A stretch of 64,000 bases of DNA from CAXBNB01 sp040151475 (lineage in GTDB: Bacteria > Bacteroidota > Bacteroidia > Cytophagales > Cyclobacteriaceae), in contig NZ_JBDKWG010000150.1 in assembly GCF_040151475.1 (NCBI RefSeq), forward strand, positions 119,570 through 183,569, written 5' to 3'. Position numbers and translations under genes: made by a program. This document shows positions 1 to 8,891 of the stretch, piece after piece; positions within the stretch are counted from its first letter, which is position 1, and each line of letters begins with the position of its first letter. The notes under the pieces are model-generated. The model made no database searches, was not told the DNA's origin, and worked only from the letters and a program-made list of their open reading frames with translations.

Positions 1-720
1 GGCCATTCTTCCAGCTACCAAAAATACCGTCCGGCCTATCCTGTGGAGTTGTACCAATACATTTCCGGATTATGTGAGGAGCACGATCGTGCCTGGGATG
101 CAGGTACAGGCAATGGACAATGTGCTTTGAGGCTTGTCGATTATTTTGATCATGTATTGGCCACAGATCCCAGTGCCAATCAAATAAAGAATGCTGTTTT
201 ACATAATCGAATAAAATATCATGTATCCAGAGCGGAAAACTGCCCTGTTTCTGACAGTAGTATGGATTTGGTGACAGTAGCTCAGGCCATTCATTGGTTT
301 GATTTTGATCTGTTTTTCAAGGAAGTCAAAAGGGTATTGAAACCAAATGGAGTATTGGCTTTTTGGACTTATACTTTAGCTGAAATTTCTCCTGAAGTAG
401 ATGAAGTCACAAACTACTTTTATCGGGATATTGTAGGGAAATATTGGCCAAAGGAGAGAAATTTTGTTGAGGACAAATATCAAGGTATTCCCATGCCTTT
501 TGAAGAAATACAAACTCCTGCTTTTGAAATAAAGATCAACTACAACATGCACAACTACCTGGCTTATCTGGGAACATGGTCAGCGGTTAAAAACTTCAAA
601 ACAGATAATCATTCTGATCCAATAGATCTGATTAAATCTGAAATGTCAGCTGCCTGGATCAATATCGATGAATATAAAGTAGTCACCTGGCCAATTTATT
701 TGAGGGCAGGAAGAATATGA
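1..720 (+). CDS. Class I SAM-dependent methyltransferase, 5' end outside window
   Basis: The reading frame is open from the first base, and the residues before the first possible start (GTG at 43) read like family sequence (QKYRPAYP), so the true start lies upstream of the window. The glycine-rich SAM-binding motif I is visible as WDAGTGNGQ, followed by an acidic residue region (ATDPS) at the end of the next strand. The AQAIHWFD and VLKPNGVLAFW segments are typical of the Methyltransf_11/UbiE-like fold. About 240 residues are present and the C terminus is complete. The substrate cannot be read from the sequence. The stop lies 3 bp from the convergent stop of the large secreted protein. Confidence 0.85.
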   Translation, partial: GHSSSYQKYRPAYPVELYQYISGLCEEHDRAWDAGTGNGQCALRLVDYFDHVLATDPSANQIKNAVLHNRIKYHVSRAENCPVSDSSMDLVTVAQAIHWFDFDLFFKEVKRVLKPNGVLAFWTYTLAEISPEVDEVTNYFYRDIVGKYWPKERNFVEDKYQGIPMPFEEIQTPAFEIKINYNMHNYLAYLGTWSAVKNFKTDNHSDPIDLIKSEMSAAWINIDEYKVVTWPIYLRAGRI

Positions 721-722
721 TT

Positions 723-3700
723 TCAATTGGTTGTTTTCTTCACAATCTTGTAGCTTTTTACTGTCCCATTTTGAGCTAATTGTACGATATATATTCCCTT
801 CGAAATATTTTCAAGTCCATAAATTTCATGTGTGGTTTGGACACTGTTAAGTTGCCTGTTAAGGATTTGTCTGCCGTCCAAAGTATTTATTGTAAGGGTG
901 TAAGTGTCTTTGGCTTCCTGAGGTAGTACAATCTGGAATGTTTTGACAAATGGTATTGGATATATTTGAACCCCCGATAAAATATTTTCTTCTATTCCGG
1001 TAACTTTATCAATAGTCAATATTCCATTTTCATAGACAAAATCATAATGATCATCACTTCCCCCTGTTAGCTCGATACTATATTCACCAGCATCACTTGA
1101 CTGAGTAGCCTGAGTATTAATAGTCGGAGGGGTGTCGATCACCGAAGCATCCTCACCGTTCACAAAACCGACATACTCAAAAGTTAGGGTTGGCATCTCA
1201 TCTCCCTGATTTATAGTTTGATCATCTGCTGTCACCGTTAGCGTTGCTTTAGATACATTAAATGTTTGTGTGACTTCCTGAGCTGGATTGTAGGTGTCAT
1301 TACCTGCCTGATTGGCAGTTATTGTTACTTCACCTACTCCGGTGATAGTTACTTCATCATTTGAAACAGTGGCCGGGCCGGATGTTACTTCATAGCTAAC
1401 ATCTAATTGGGAACTGGAGCTAGCATCCAATGCGAATGTATCTCCATAAACTTTATTTCCTATTTGATCAAAATTAATCGTCTGATCTAACAAGTCTGGA
1501 AATACTTCAAAAGACATCTCAACTTTGCTGGCTGCAAGATAGTTGTCATTTCCTTCCTGACTGGCTTCAACTCTGAATGTACCTATACTATTTACAGTGA
1601 GTTGATTTCCAGAGATCACCCCATCACCTTCAAGCAAGGTAAATTCGACGGTTAAGTCAGATGTAGCACTCGCCTGTAGGCTAATGGGTGAATCCTGTAG
1701 CGTTTTATCGCCTGTTGTTGTGAAGTTTATTGTTTGAGGTGCTTTTTCAATGGTCAGCGTTCCACTTACATAGTTGAAGTCATAGTTGTTGTCTATTCCG
1801 TCGGAAAGTGTGATTTCATAATCACCAACTGCACTTGCTTCTGTAGCAGTAGCGGTAGCAGTGGGAGGGGTGTCTATCATCGAAGCATCTTCATTATTTA
1901 CAAACCCATCATATTCAAAAGTTAGTTCAGGATTTTCACTGCCATAAATTTTGGTTTGATTATTGGCAGTTATTGTGAGAGTTGCTTTTTCTACGGTTAG
2001 TGTTTGAGTTTTACTTGTAGGTAAATAGACATCATTTCCTGCTTGACTTGCCGTGATTTCTGTAGAACCTACTCCGATTATCACCAACATATCACCCTCT
2101 ATTACAGCCACAGACTCTTCTGAACTGGAATAGCTCAATTCGAGTTGACTATCGATAGAGGCTGGTATTGTGAAATTTGAATCACCGTATGATTTACTCA
2201 TGTCAGTGAATGTAATGGTCTGTGTTGCCTTGCTTACTGTTAATATTTGTGATTGGTTGGTTGCCGCTTTGAAGCCGTTGTTTCCATCTTGTGATGCTGT
2301 AAAAGTCGTTTCACCCAAACTGTGAATGGTGACTGTTTTTCCATTTACGCTTGCCACATTGGTGTTGGAAGAAACTATGGTTACATCCAAACCACTGCTC
2401 GCTGAAACTTCAAGATCAAATGACTCATCTAATATCGATTTACCTGGTATTTCTGCAAAGGAAATAGATTGTGTGAGTTTAGATGCAGTAGTGAAGTGTA
2501 GTGTTTCGGAGGACGGTGAAGTTCCAGTTTCATTGGCTAGTCTAATTCTACAATAGTAATCTGTTTCTTCGTTCAGAGACTCAAAGATGAAATCCTCATT
2601 ATCTGTAGAAGCATTATCAATAACCACTTCAAAATTTTGATATCCATCTACATAGGTTGAGAAATGCTCGTCCAAGGCTAAATCAATATAAGCAGTGATG
2701 CCAAAAGCACGTGGGCGCGTATAGTTGATGCTTGCTGTGACGGCTTGAATATAATTCGTTTTTATGGTAGGTGGATTTGGAGTATAAGTTACTTGCTGTT
2801 GCTCGGAGTAATTAGAAGTGCCTGCTGCATTTTTCGCAGCTACGTACCACTCTGAAAAATTACCGTTTACTTCGAAAAAGTTGTCAGTAATTTCAGTAGC
2901 ATTAGTACCGGCAGCACCTCCGCCTGTAGTATATGAAAAGATGTAACTTTCAGCTCCCTCTACTTCATCCCAGGTCGCTTTGTAAGAATTATGGGTGATA
3001 TCAACCGCAGTAAGTCCAGTTGGTACGTCGGGAATTAATATTTCATTAGTAAATGTCCAGCCGTCATTGCCTTCTCGATCTATTGAAAAATCGGCTGTTA
3101 TTGTAGCACCTTCTGCTGGTAGATTAGTTAATTCGGTATAAGAGATTTCGATATCCTCTTCTTCTCTACTGACAAATTTTGCCCCATTGTTTCCAATCAA
3201 TTTTATAAAGTTGTCAGCCTCACCATTAATATCCGCAAAGGCCACTTTTATCGTCTCATAGATATTTACGGTTTTTCCCGGAGGAATCATTAAAGTGTCG
3301 TAACTGGAGTCAAAAATCTGTGCCTCGTTTCCTGTTTGCAAATAGCTTAGTGTGTCGCCACTAATATCAATTCTGGGCCAGGTGCTGTATTTGTTTTCAT
3401 TGTCGCTAAGGTAGATGTGGGTATTGGTGAAATCAGATCCATTTTCTTCATTATTGCCAATAAGCCTCCAATCAATATTTATAGAGCTATTCTGAAATTC
3501 TCCACGTCCGGATAAATTGTAAAGTTGCTCGACATCAATGTATTTATCAGATAAGTGCGCATGCCCTCCGTCAATAAAGATACTTTTTGCTCTTAGGGTA
3601 TCACCAGATACGGAATGCTCTCCATCATAAAAATATAGGGAAAAGAGGTTATCATCTGTATTGCCAAGGTAGTGAGAAGTAACATCAGTGCCTCGGAAAT

Positions 3701-5090
3701 TGATTGTCATCAGGTTGGATATTGTGGTTTGTGAGAGATAGATTAATCCATATAAATTAATTTCCTTTAAGTCAAATTCAATGGAATCTGTAACGCCAAG
3801 CATTTCAAAATTATTGATTGCAATGTCCTCTGATGAAGTAATCACAGCATTTCCATCTGTAGAATTTGCGTCAAAAAGAATGTTGTCTATTTTCGAAAAA
3901 GCATCTTCATGCAGTTCGCTTCCTCCGGATGATGTAGCCCAGTGTGCGAGATCGGAAATATCTCCTGAGCCTCCAACCCAATAATAGGTTAGTGGGGTAA
4001 TTTCATTGATTGTAAAACCTGAATTGTTTCCTTCATCCAGACTATTGTTGGCTACTACTGTTTCGCTGGCGGTGATGTTGATATTTGTAAAGCTACAATA
4101 AGACAGAGATGCTTCATTTGTAATATCAAGTGTGGACTGATTTTCTCCTCCTACAATCTCTGCAAATTCACTTCTGGTTCCTTTTAATTCAAGATATTCA
4201 ACGGTATTAGTCGTATTGTCGGATAGTTCCAACCGACTGCTATGCATGATCAAACTGTCTATTGAATTTTCATTAATTATAGTAAGTTCTCCATTGCATG
4301 ATGATAGTTTCTCTATGGTGTTATTGTTTCGAATTGTGGCATTTGGCATTACCAAACGATAGTAAGAGTGCCCACCTCCAAAAAAGGATAATTTGGGATA
4401 ATCAACACCATATATAGTTGATGTAGGTAGATCAATGGTGCTATTGGCTTGAGTATTGAAACGATTACCAGTAAGATGAATTTGAGCTGCTTCATCTGAA
4501 GTTAGCGTAGCATCATAAACCCATACGGCTCCATTAAAATTGACAGCCTGCCCGTTAATATCAAGAATTGATGAATTACTCAAATTGGCATAGTCGAAAG
4601 CAACTGAATCTTGAAGAATTAGCGTACCTCCTCCATCTACATGTAAGCTTATTTTGTCAGAAAAACCATCTTTTTGGAAACCTCCGTTGTTTTGGAAAGT
4701 GCTTGTGTTGCCTGATGAAAAATACATAGGACAAGTAACAAGAATATTGTCTTCAAGAATCACATTCCCTGAAATGGATAGCTTGCCTCCATCAACATCA
4801 TCGAGGACTATGTATTCATAAGCCAGATTAGTTACAGTCAAATCCTTCATCTCAGCGTCCACATCGACATATACCCTGTTACCATTGCCTATAAATGAGT
4901 TTTCATCAAACACTACATTATCAGTCGGGCCTGGAAGTACACCAAAGCGCTCGGTACCGCCGCTGGTGGTTGCCCATTCATCCAGATCGGACCAGTTGCC
5001 CGGGCCACCTACCCAATAGTAGGTTTGTTGGGCATTTGCGAATTGCGAGAGTACAATAAAGCTGATAAAGAGGAGAATTCGATTGTTCAT
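723..5090 (-). CDS. Large secreted adhesin-like protein with FN3, MBG/Ig-like repeats and T9SS sorting domain
   Basis: A roughly 1455-residue exported protein. I place the start at the ATG at 5090, because it gives a clean signal peptide (MNNRILLFISF...ANAQ); an upstream in-frame ATG at 5114 would add eight residues. The N-terminal part holds two copies of a YYWVGG-x-G module, about 345 residues apart, each leading into a region with beta-helix character. A fibronectin type III domain follows at about residues 690-785. At least five Ig-like or MBG-type repeats follow (residues ~960-1370), marked by QTITF and LTVTADDQT starts and GNDxY segments. The last ~90 residues (IYPIPF..., GIYIVQL...) are a type A T9SS C-terminal sorting domain, so the product should reach the cell surface or medium through T9SS. 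Ligand unknown. It lies downstream of, and in the same orientation as, the two-component genes. Confidence 0.85.
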   Translation of the reverse strand: MNNRILLFISFIVLSQFANAQQTYYWVGGPGNWSDLDEWATTSGGTERFGVLPGPTDNVVFDENSFIGNGNRVYVDVDAEMKDLTVTNLAYEYIVLDDVDGGKLSISGNVILEDNILVTCPMYFSSGNTSTFQNNGGFQKDGFSDKISLHVDGGGTLILQDSVAFDYANLSNSSILDINGQAVNFNGAVWVYDATLTSDEAAQIHLTGNRFNTQANSTIDLPTSTIYGVDYPKLSFFGGGHSYYRLVMPNATIRNNNTIEKLSSCNGELTIINENSIDSLIMHSSRLELSDNTTNTVEYLELKGTRSEFAEIVGGENQSTLDITNEASLSYCSFTNINITASETVVANNSLDEGNNSGFTINEITPLTYYWVGGSGDISDLAHWATSSGGSELHEDAFSKIDNILFDANSTDGNAVITSSEDIAINNFEMLGVTDSIEFDLKEINLYGLIYLSQTTISNLMTINFRGTDVTSHYLGNTDDNLFSLYFYDGEHSVSGDTLRAKSIFIDGGHAHLSDKYIDVEQLYNLSGRGEFQNSSINIDWRLIGNNEENGSDFTNTHIYLSDNENKYSTWPRIDISGDTLSYLQTGNEAQIFDSSYDTLMIPPGKTVNIYETIKVAFADINGEADNFIKLIGNNGAKFVSREEEDIEISYTELTNLPAEGATITADFSIDREGNDGWTFTNEILIPDVPTGLTAVDITHNSYKATWDEVEGAESYIFSYTTGGGAAGTNATEITDNFFEVNGNFSEWYVAAKNAAGTSNYSEQQQVTYTPNPPTIKTNYIQAVTASINYTRPRAFGITAYIDLALDEHFSTYVDGYQNFEVVIDNASTDNEDFIFESLNEETDYYCRIRLANETGTSPSSETLHFTTASKLTQSISFAEIPGKSILDESFDLEVSASSGLDVTIVSSNTNVASVNGKTVTIHSLGETTFTASQDGNNGFKAATNQSQILTVSKATQTITFTDMSKSYGDSNFTIPASIDSQLELSYSSSEESVAVIEGDMLVIIGVGSTEITASQAGNDVYLPTSKTQTLTVEKATLTITANNQTKIYGSENPELTFEYDGFVNNEDASMIDTPPTATATATEASAVGDYEITLSDGIDNNYDFNYVSGTLTIEKAPQTINFTTTGDKTLQDSPISLQASATSDLTVEFTLLEGDGVISGNQLTVNSIGTFRVEASQEGNDNYLAASKVEMSFEVFPDLLDQTINFDQIGNKVYGDTFALDASSSSQLDVSYEVTSGPATVSNDEVTITGVGEVTITANQAGNDTYNPAQEVTQTFNVSKATLTVTADDQTINQGDEMPTLTFEYVGFVNGEDASVIDTPPTINTQATQSSDAGEYSIELTGGSDDHYDFVYENGILTIDKVTGIEENILSGVQIYPIPFVKTFQIVLPQEAKDTYTLTINTLDGRQILNRQLNSVQTTHEIYGLENISKGIYIVQLAQNGTVKSYKIVKKTTN

Positions 5091-5213
5091 TATGGTATGA
5101 ATTACAGGTTTCATCCATAAATGTAGATCAGCAAATAGGGGAGCTAAAGGCTGTTTTAGCGAAAGGAGGTTTTACTTTAGTAAAGGTGCTTTTATTTTGA
5201 GTAAAGCGTAAGA

Positions 5214-5909
5214 CTAAATCATGGTTAGCCGATCCATTAAATCCTTGCGATACGATTTACCGATTTGTACTTTCAAGCCTTTCAAAAACACATAATTTTC
5301 GGAGATAGAATCTATATGATCAAAATTGATCAAATAGGAGCGGTGAATCCTATGAAAACCTAATGGAATAAGTGTTTTCTCAATACTTTTTAATGTGTGG
5401 CTTATAATAAATTTTCCTTTTTCAGTATAGACATTGGCGTAATTGTCGAAGGCTTCTACATACACTATATCCGAAGACATCATAGATACAATTTCTTGTC
5501 CGTTTCTGAGAAATAGTTTTTCAGGTTTTCGCTGCTGAATGTCTGGTTTAATGGTTCTGGCAAATGCCATCTCTACATTGGCAATAAGATCACCTTCACT
5601 GAAAGGCTTGACGATATAGCCCGAGGGGCTGGTCTTTTTTGCACGGTCAAGGGTTTTCTGATCGTAAAATGAAGTGAGGTAAATAAATGGGATTTCAAGT
5701 TTCTCAGCTATCTGTATGCCATCCATTTCTCCTGCGATTTTTACATCCAGCAAGGCCAAATTTGGGCTGTGGTTCTCCAGATGCTTAAAAACATCAATTC
5801 CTTCGTCCAGTACGGCAGAAATATGATATCCCTGACTTTCCAACGTAGCTGCCAGGTCATCGGCTATTAATGGTTCGTCTTCCACTATTAAAATGCTTCC
5901 CTTACTCAT
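5214..5909 (-). CDS. LytTR-family response regulator
   Basis: A 231-residue response regulator. The N-terminal receiver domain (residues ~5-120) shows the acidic pair E10/D11, the phospho-acceptor D55 in LALLDVK, T79 and the conserved K101 in VKPF. The C-terminal ~100 residues are a LytTR DNA-binding domain, with the typical VYVEAFDNYANVYT and FHRIHRSYLIN segments. The start codon overlaps the stop of the kinase gene by 4 bp (ATGA), so the pair is translationally coupled. It should be phosphorylated by that kinase and control transcription. The next gene on the same strand is the T9SS adhesin-like gene, which starts about 120 bp downstream, and is a candidate target (inference). Confidence 0.92.
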   Translation of the reverse strand: MSKGSILIVEDEPLIADDLAATLESQGYHISAVLDEGIDVFKHLENHSPNLALLDVKIAGEMDGIQIAEKLEIPFIYLTSFYDQKTLDRAKKTSPSGYIVKPFSEGDLIANVEMAFARTIKPDIQQRKPEKLFLRNGQEIVSMMSSDIVYVEAFDNYANVYTEKGKFIISHTLKSIEKTLIPLGFHRIHRSYLINFDHIDSISENYVFLKGLKVQIGKSYRKDLMDRLTMI

Positions 5910-7798
5910 TTGATTAATTTATACCTTGAAAGAACCAATTGAACGGTTGTTCCTTCATTGTTGATGATATTGATTTCTGCTTTTAATTTTCTTGAAAGTG
6001 ATTGTATCATTTTCCAGCCAAATGAATCTGACTTATTCAAATTATCAGAATCCATACCGGTACCATCGTCTCTCACTTTTACCCAAAGTTGCTCACCTTT
6101 CTCTTCAATTTCAATATATAATTTCCCCTTTTTGTTTTCCTCAAAAGCATATTTGAGTGCATTGGTTATTAGCTCATTGACAATCAGTCCTAACGGAATC
6201 ATTGTGTCAATATCCAGCTTAATGCTTCCTGTTTTTATCTGATGATCGATTGTACGCACACCAAAGGTCTGGAATATTTCTGAGATCAAATTTTCAAGGT
6301 ATTCCTGTACATTTACTCCTCTTACGTCATCTGCGCTGTATAATCGTTGATGGATCAAAGCCATAGATTTAACCCTGCTTTCTCCTTCTCTTACTGCATC
6401 AATAGCAGCTTCATCACTCAGGTTTCTTGCCTGTAGTTTCAGTAAGCTGGAAATAATTTGAAGGTTGTTTTTAACCCTATGGTGGATTTCCTGTAACAGT
6501 ACTTCCTTTTCGACCAATGATTTTCTTTTTTGTCTGAAAAGAAAAAGCAGCAAGACAGCAAGCGACAAAACAAATATTGAAATAACCAGAAGACTATTGC
6601 GTTCAGATTCACTTTTTGCTAATGTTAATGTTTGCAATTTGTTCTCAGCATTGAGCTGTTGGATTTCAATTTCCCTTTTCTCTTTTTCATACAATTGTTC
6701 GAGCTCTGTGGTTTTTACGAGCACCTCATTGTCAAATAGTTTTTCTTTTTTGTCTAAAGCCTTTTCCAGTTGTTTCAGTGCTAAATCCACCTTTCCAAGA
6801 GCCTTGTAAATTTGGTAGGATAAAAAGTAAAAATTGTATGCTATTTCAAGTTTCCCTTCGTCGTTGATCACTTTACCCATACGATCGACATATTGTTGCG
6901 CTTTAAGGGTGTTGCCATGTTGGTAGTAATACTGGCCTAGTGCATTCAATACCTGAGCTTTTGTTTCATAAGGTGTTTTAATATTTAGCAAGCTTTCCGC
7001 TTCATTGTATAGGTTCAATGCCTTGACAGAGTTTTCTAACTGTTCATGAACCATAGCCTGATTTACCAGCTCATGTAAATATACGGACTGGTTTTGGAGT
7101 TTTTGACTTAGTGCCAAAGCTCGTTCTGAGATAAGAATAGCACTATCGTATTCTTTAAGGTATCTTAATGCCGAGCTCAGATTAGTGAGAGAATTTAAAA
7201 TACCACTTTCATCACCAAGTCCTTCTTTTATCTTTAGAGAGGTTTGATAGGCACGTTTTGCTAATTCATATTTTCCGTTCTTTCTGTATATAATCCCCAG
7301 GTTGTTGTGAACAAGGGCAATCATTCTTTGGTTACCTAGTTTTTTATAAATTTCGCCTGATTCGTTATATTTTTCAATTGCCTGTTCCATCTCTCCTTTA
7401 AAGGAATGCATTACTCCAATATTGAAAATGGAGCTGGCTTGTCCTTCAAGATTTTCATGCAATCGGGCATATTCACCTGCTTTAAGGTAATAATGAATGG
7501 CACTATCAAACTCATTTTGGTAGTCATAGGCAATCGCTTTGGATGTCAATCCTTTGGTGATGAGGTAAGGGTTGTTCAATTTGGTTCCAATCAGCTCTAC
7601 TTGATTAGCGTAATGCCATGAGGAATCAAAATTGTACTCTGCCCACTGGTAATTCAGGTCTGAGTAGGTGATGGCTCTTGTACTGTCATTTGTGGTTTGA
7701 GCGGCTTTGATTCTAAGCGAGTCAATTATCGTTAGGTTTTGGGCATTATCAATTGCCGGAAGAAAGAAAAGAAAAATAAGCAACAGCCAACGGATCAT
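5906..7798 (-). CDS. TPR-containing sensor histidine kinase (HisKA_2 type)
   Basis: A 630-residue membrane sensor kinase. It has an N-terminal signal sequence (residues 1-19, ending DNAQ), a periplasmic block of tetratricopeptide repeats (residues ~60-350), a short coiled coil, one transmembrane helix (LLVISIFVLSLAVLLLFLF, ~residue 400-420), and a cytoplasmic kinase core. The H box reads EIHHRVKNNLQII (phospho-acceptor histidine near residue 437), as in HisKA_2/HWE-like kinases. The ATPase domain has its N box in LIVNELITNALKYAF and a DDGTGM motif. This architecture is common in Bacteroidota, where such kinases pair with LytTR regulators. The signal it senses is unknown. It is the first gene of a two-gene operon and is divergent from miaA. 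Confidence 0.92.
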   Translation of the reverse strand: MIRWLLLIFLFFLPAIDNAQNLTIIDSLRIKAAQTTNDSTRAITYSDLNYQWAEYNFDSSWHYANQVELIGTKLNNPYLITKGLTSKAIAYDYQNEFDSAIHYYLKAGEYARLHENLEGQASSIFNIGVMHSFKGEMEQAIEKYNESGEIYKKLGNQRMIALVHNNLGIIYRKNGKYELAKRAYQTSLKIKEGLGDESGILNSLTNLSSALRYLKEYDSAILISERALALSQKLQNQSVYLHELVNQAMVHEQLENSVKALNLYNEAESLLNIKTPYETKAQVLNALGQYYYQHGNTLKAQQYVDRMGKVINDEGKLEIAYNFYFLSYQIYKALGKVDLALKQLEKALDKKEKLFDNEVLVKTTELEQLYEKEKREIEIQQLNAENKLQTLTLAKSESERNSLLVISIFVLSLAVLLLFLFRQKRKSLVEKEVLLQEIHHRVKNNLQIISSLLKLQARNLSDEAAIDAVREGESRVKSMALIHQRLYSADDVRGVNVQEYLENLISEIFQTFGVRTIDHQIKTGSIKLDIDTMIPLGLIVNELITNALKYAFEENKKGKLYIEIEEKGEQLWVKVRDDGTGMDSDNLNKSDSFGWKMIQSLSRKLKAEINIINNEGTTVQLVLSRYKLIK

Positions 7799-7928
7799 AT
7801 TTTTAAAATTAATTCATCATCGTTGACATGCAATAAAAACGGTATAATATAATTTGGAGTAGTTGTTTTTTTGGCGAAAACAGGTTTGAATATTTTACAA
7901 AATAATGATCGATCACAAAAATCCGGCA

Positions 7929-7936
7929 TAGTTTTG
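7929..7936 (+). promoter_or_regulatory. Bacteroidota-type -7 box upstream of miaA
   Basis: TAGTTTTG matches the Bacteroidota -7 consensus TAnnTTTG exactly and ends 18 bp before the chosen miaA start. No convincing TTTG box is found at the usual 19-21 bp upstream, so this is only half a promoter. Confidence 0.35.
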
Positions 7937-7954
7937 TAGCTTCCTTTGAATTCA

Positions 7955-8866
7955 ATGATCAAAAAGAAGCAACTTATTGTGATAGCCGGACCAACTGCGG
8001 TAGGAAAGACTTCTATGGCAATTGATTTGGCACGCCATTTTGATACGGAAATCATCTCTGCCGATTCCAGACAATTTTTTCAGGAAATGAACATTGGTAC
8101 AGCAAAACCAACAGTGGAAGAGTTGAGTTTGGCAGTGCATCATTTTGTTAATAATCTTTCAATAGAGGAGGATTATGATGCTGGTAAATTTGCTGAAGAG
8201 GCTGAACAATTACTTGTACAGCTTTTCGAAAAACACGACAAAGTAATACTGGTTGGTGGGTCAGGAATGTACATCAAAGCACTCTGTGATGGCTTTGACG
8301 AAATGCCTGAAGTGCCTCAGCACATTAGAATGGAATTGAGCGAAACATGGGCTACCGGAAACCAAGAGAGCCTGCTTGAAGAACTGAGGTTGAATGACCC
8401 TGAGTTTTATGAATTTGTTGATTACCGCAACAAACAAAGGGTGACCAGGGCATTGGAGGTAATTCGTGCGACGGGCAAATCTTATTCTTCGTTTAGAAAA
8501 GGAAAGACAAAAGTCCGGAAAGCGTATTCAATAGTTAAAATAGGTCTGGAACGGGAGAGGAGCGAGTTATATCAATTCATTAATTTGCGAATGGATGCTA
8601 TGATCGATCAGGGTTTATTTGAAGAAGCCGAAAGCCTCTATCCGTTCAAAGAGTTGAATGCCTTGCAGACCGTTGGTTATAGGGAAATATTTGATTATTT
8701 AGATGGGAAATACGATAAGGAAGAAGCCATTCGTTTGTTGAAAAGAAACTCACGAAGGTATGCCAAACGGCAGATGACCTGGTTTAAAAAAGATGAAGAG
8801 TTTAAATGGTTTTCTCCTGAAGAAAAAGAAAAGATTATTAAATACATTGAAAGTCAGGAACAGTAG
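7955..8866 (+). CDS. miaA: tRNA dimethylallyltransferase MiaA
   Basis: MiaA transfers a dimethylallyl group from DMAPP to the N6 of A37 in tRNAs that read codons starting with U. The protein is 303 residues, close to the usual ~300. The P-loop-like motif GPTAVGKT (residues 12-19), the ISADSRQF segment with its catalytic aspartate, DYRNKQRVTRALEV and the LQTVGYRE segment are all family signatures. I chose the ATG at 7955 (MIKKKQL) over an in-frame TTG at 7946. The gene is followed 25 bp later by the M1 peptidase gene on the same strand, so they may be cotranscribed. Confidence 0.96.
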   Translation: MIKKKQLIVIAGPTAVGKTSMAIDLARHFDTEIISADSRQFFQEMNIGTAKPTVEELSLAVHHFVNNLSIEEDYDAGKFAEEAEQLLVQLFEKHDKVILVGGSGMYIKALCDGFDEMPEVPQHIRMELSETWATGNQESLLEELRLNDPEFYEFVDYRNKQRVTRALEVIRATGKSYSSFRKGKTKVRKAYSIVKIGLERERSELYQFINLRMDAMIDQGLFEEAESLYPFKELNALQTVGYREIFDYLDGKYDKEEAIRLLKRNSRRYAKRQMTWFKKDEEFKWFSPEEKEKIIKYIESQEQ

Positions 8867-8891
8867 TAAGTGGAATGAAATTAGAACAAGC

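Noticed and set aside
1000..2300. DNA tandem repeat in the adhesin gene
   Set aside because: The similarity is at protein level between Ig/MBG domains of about 80 residues; DNA identity is modest, so it is domain duplication.
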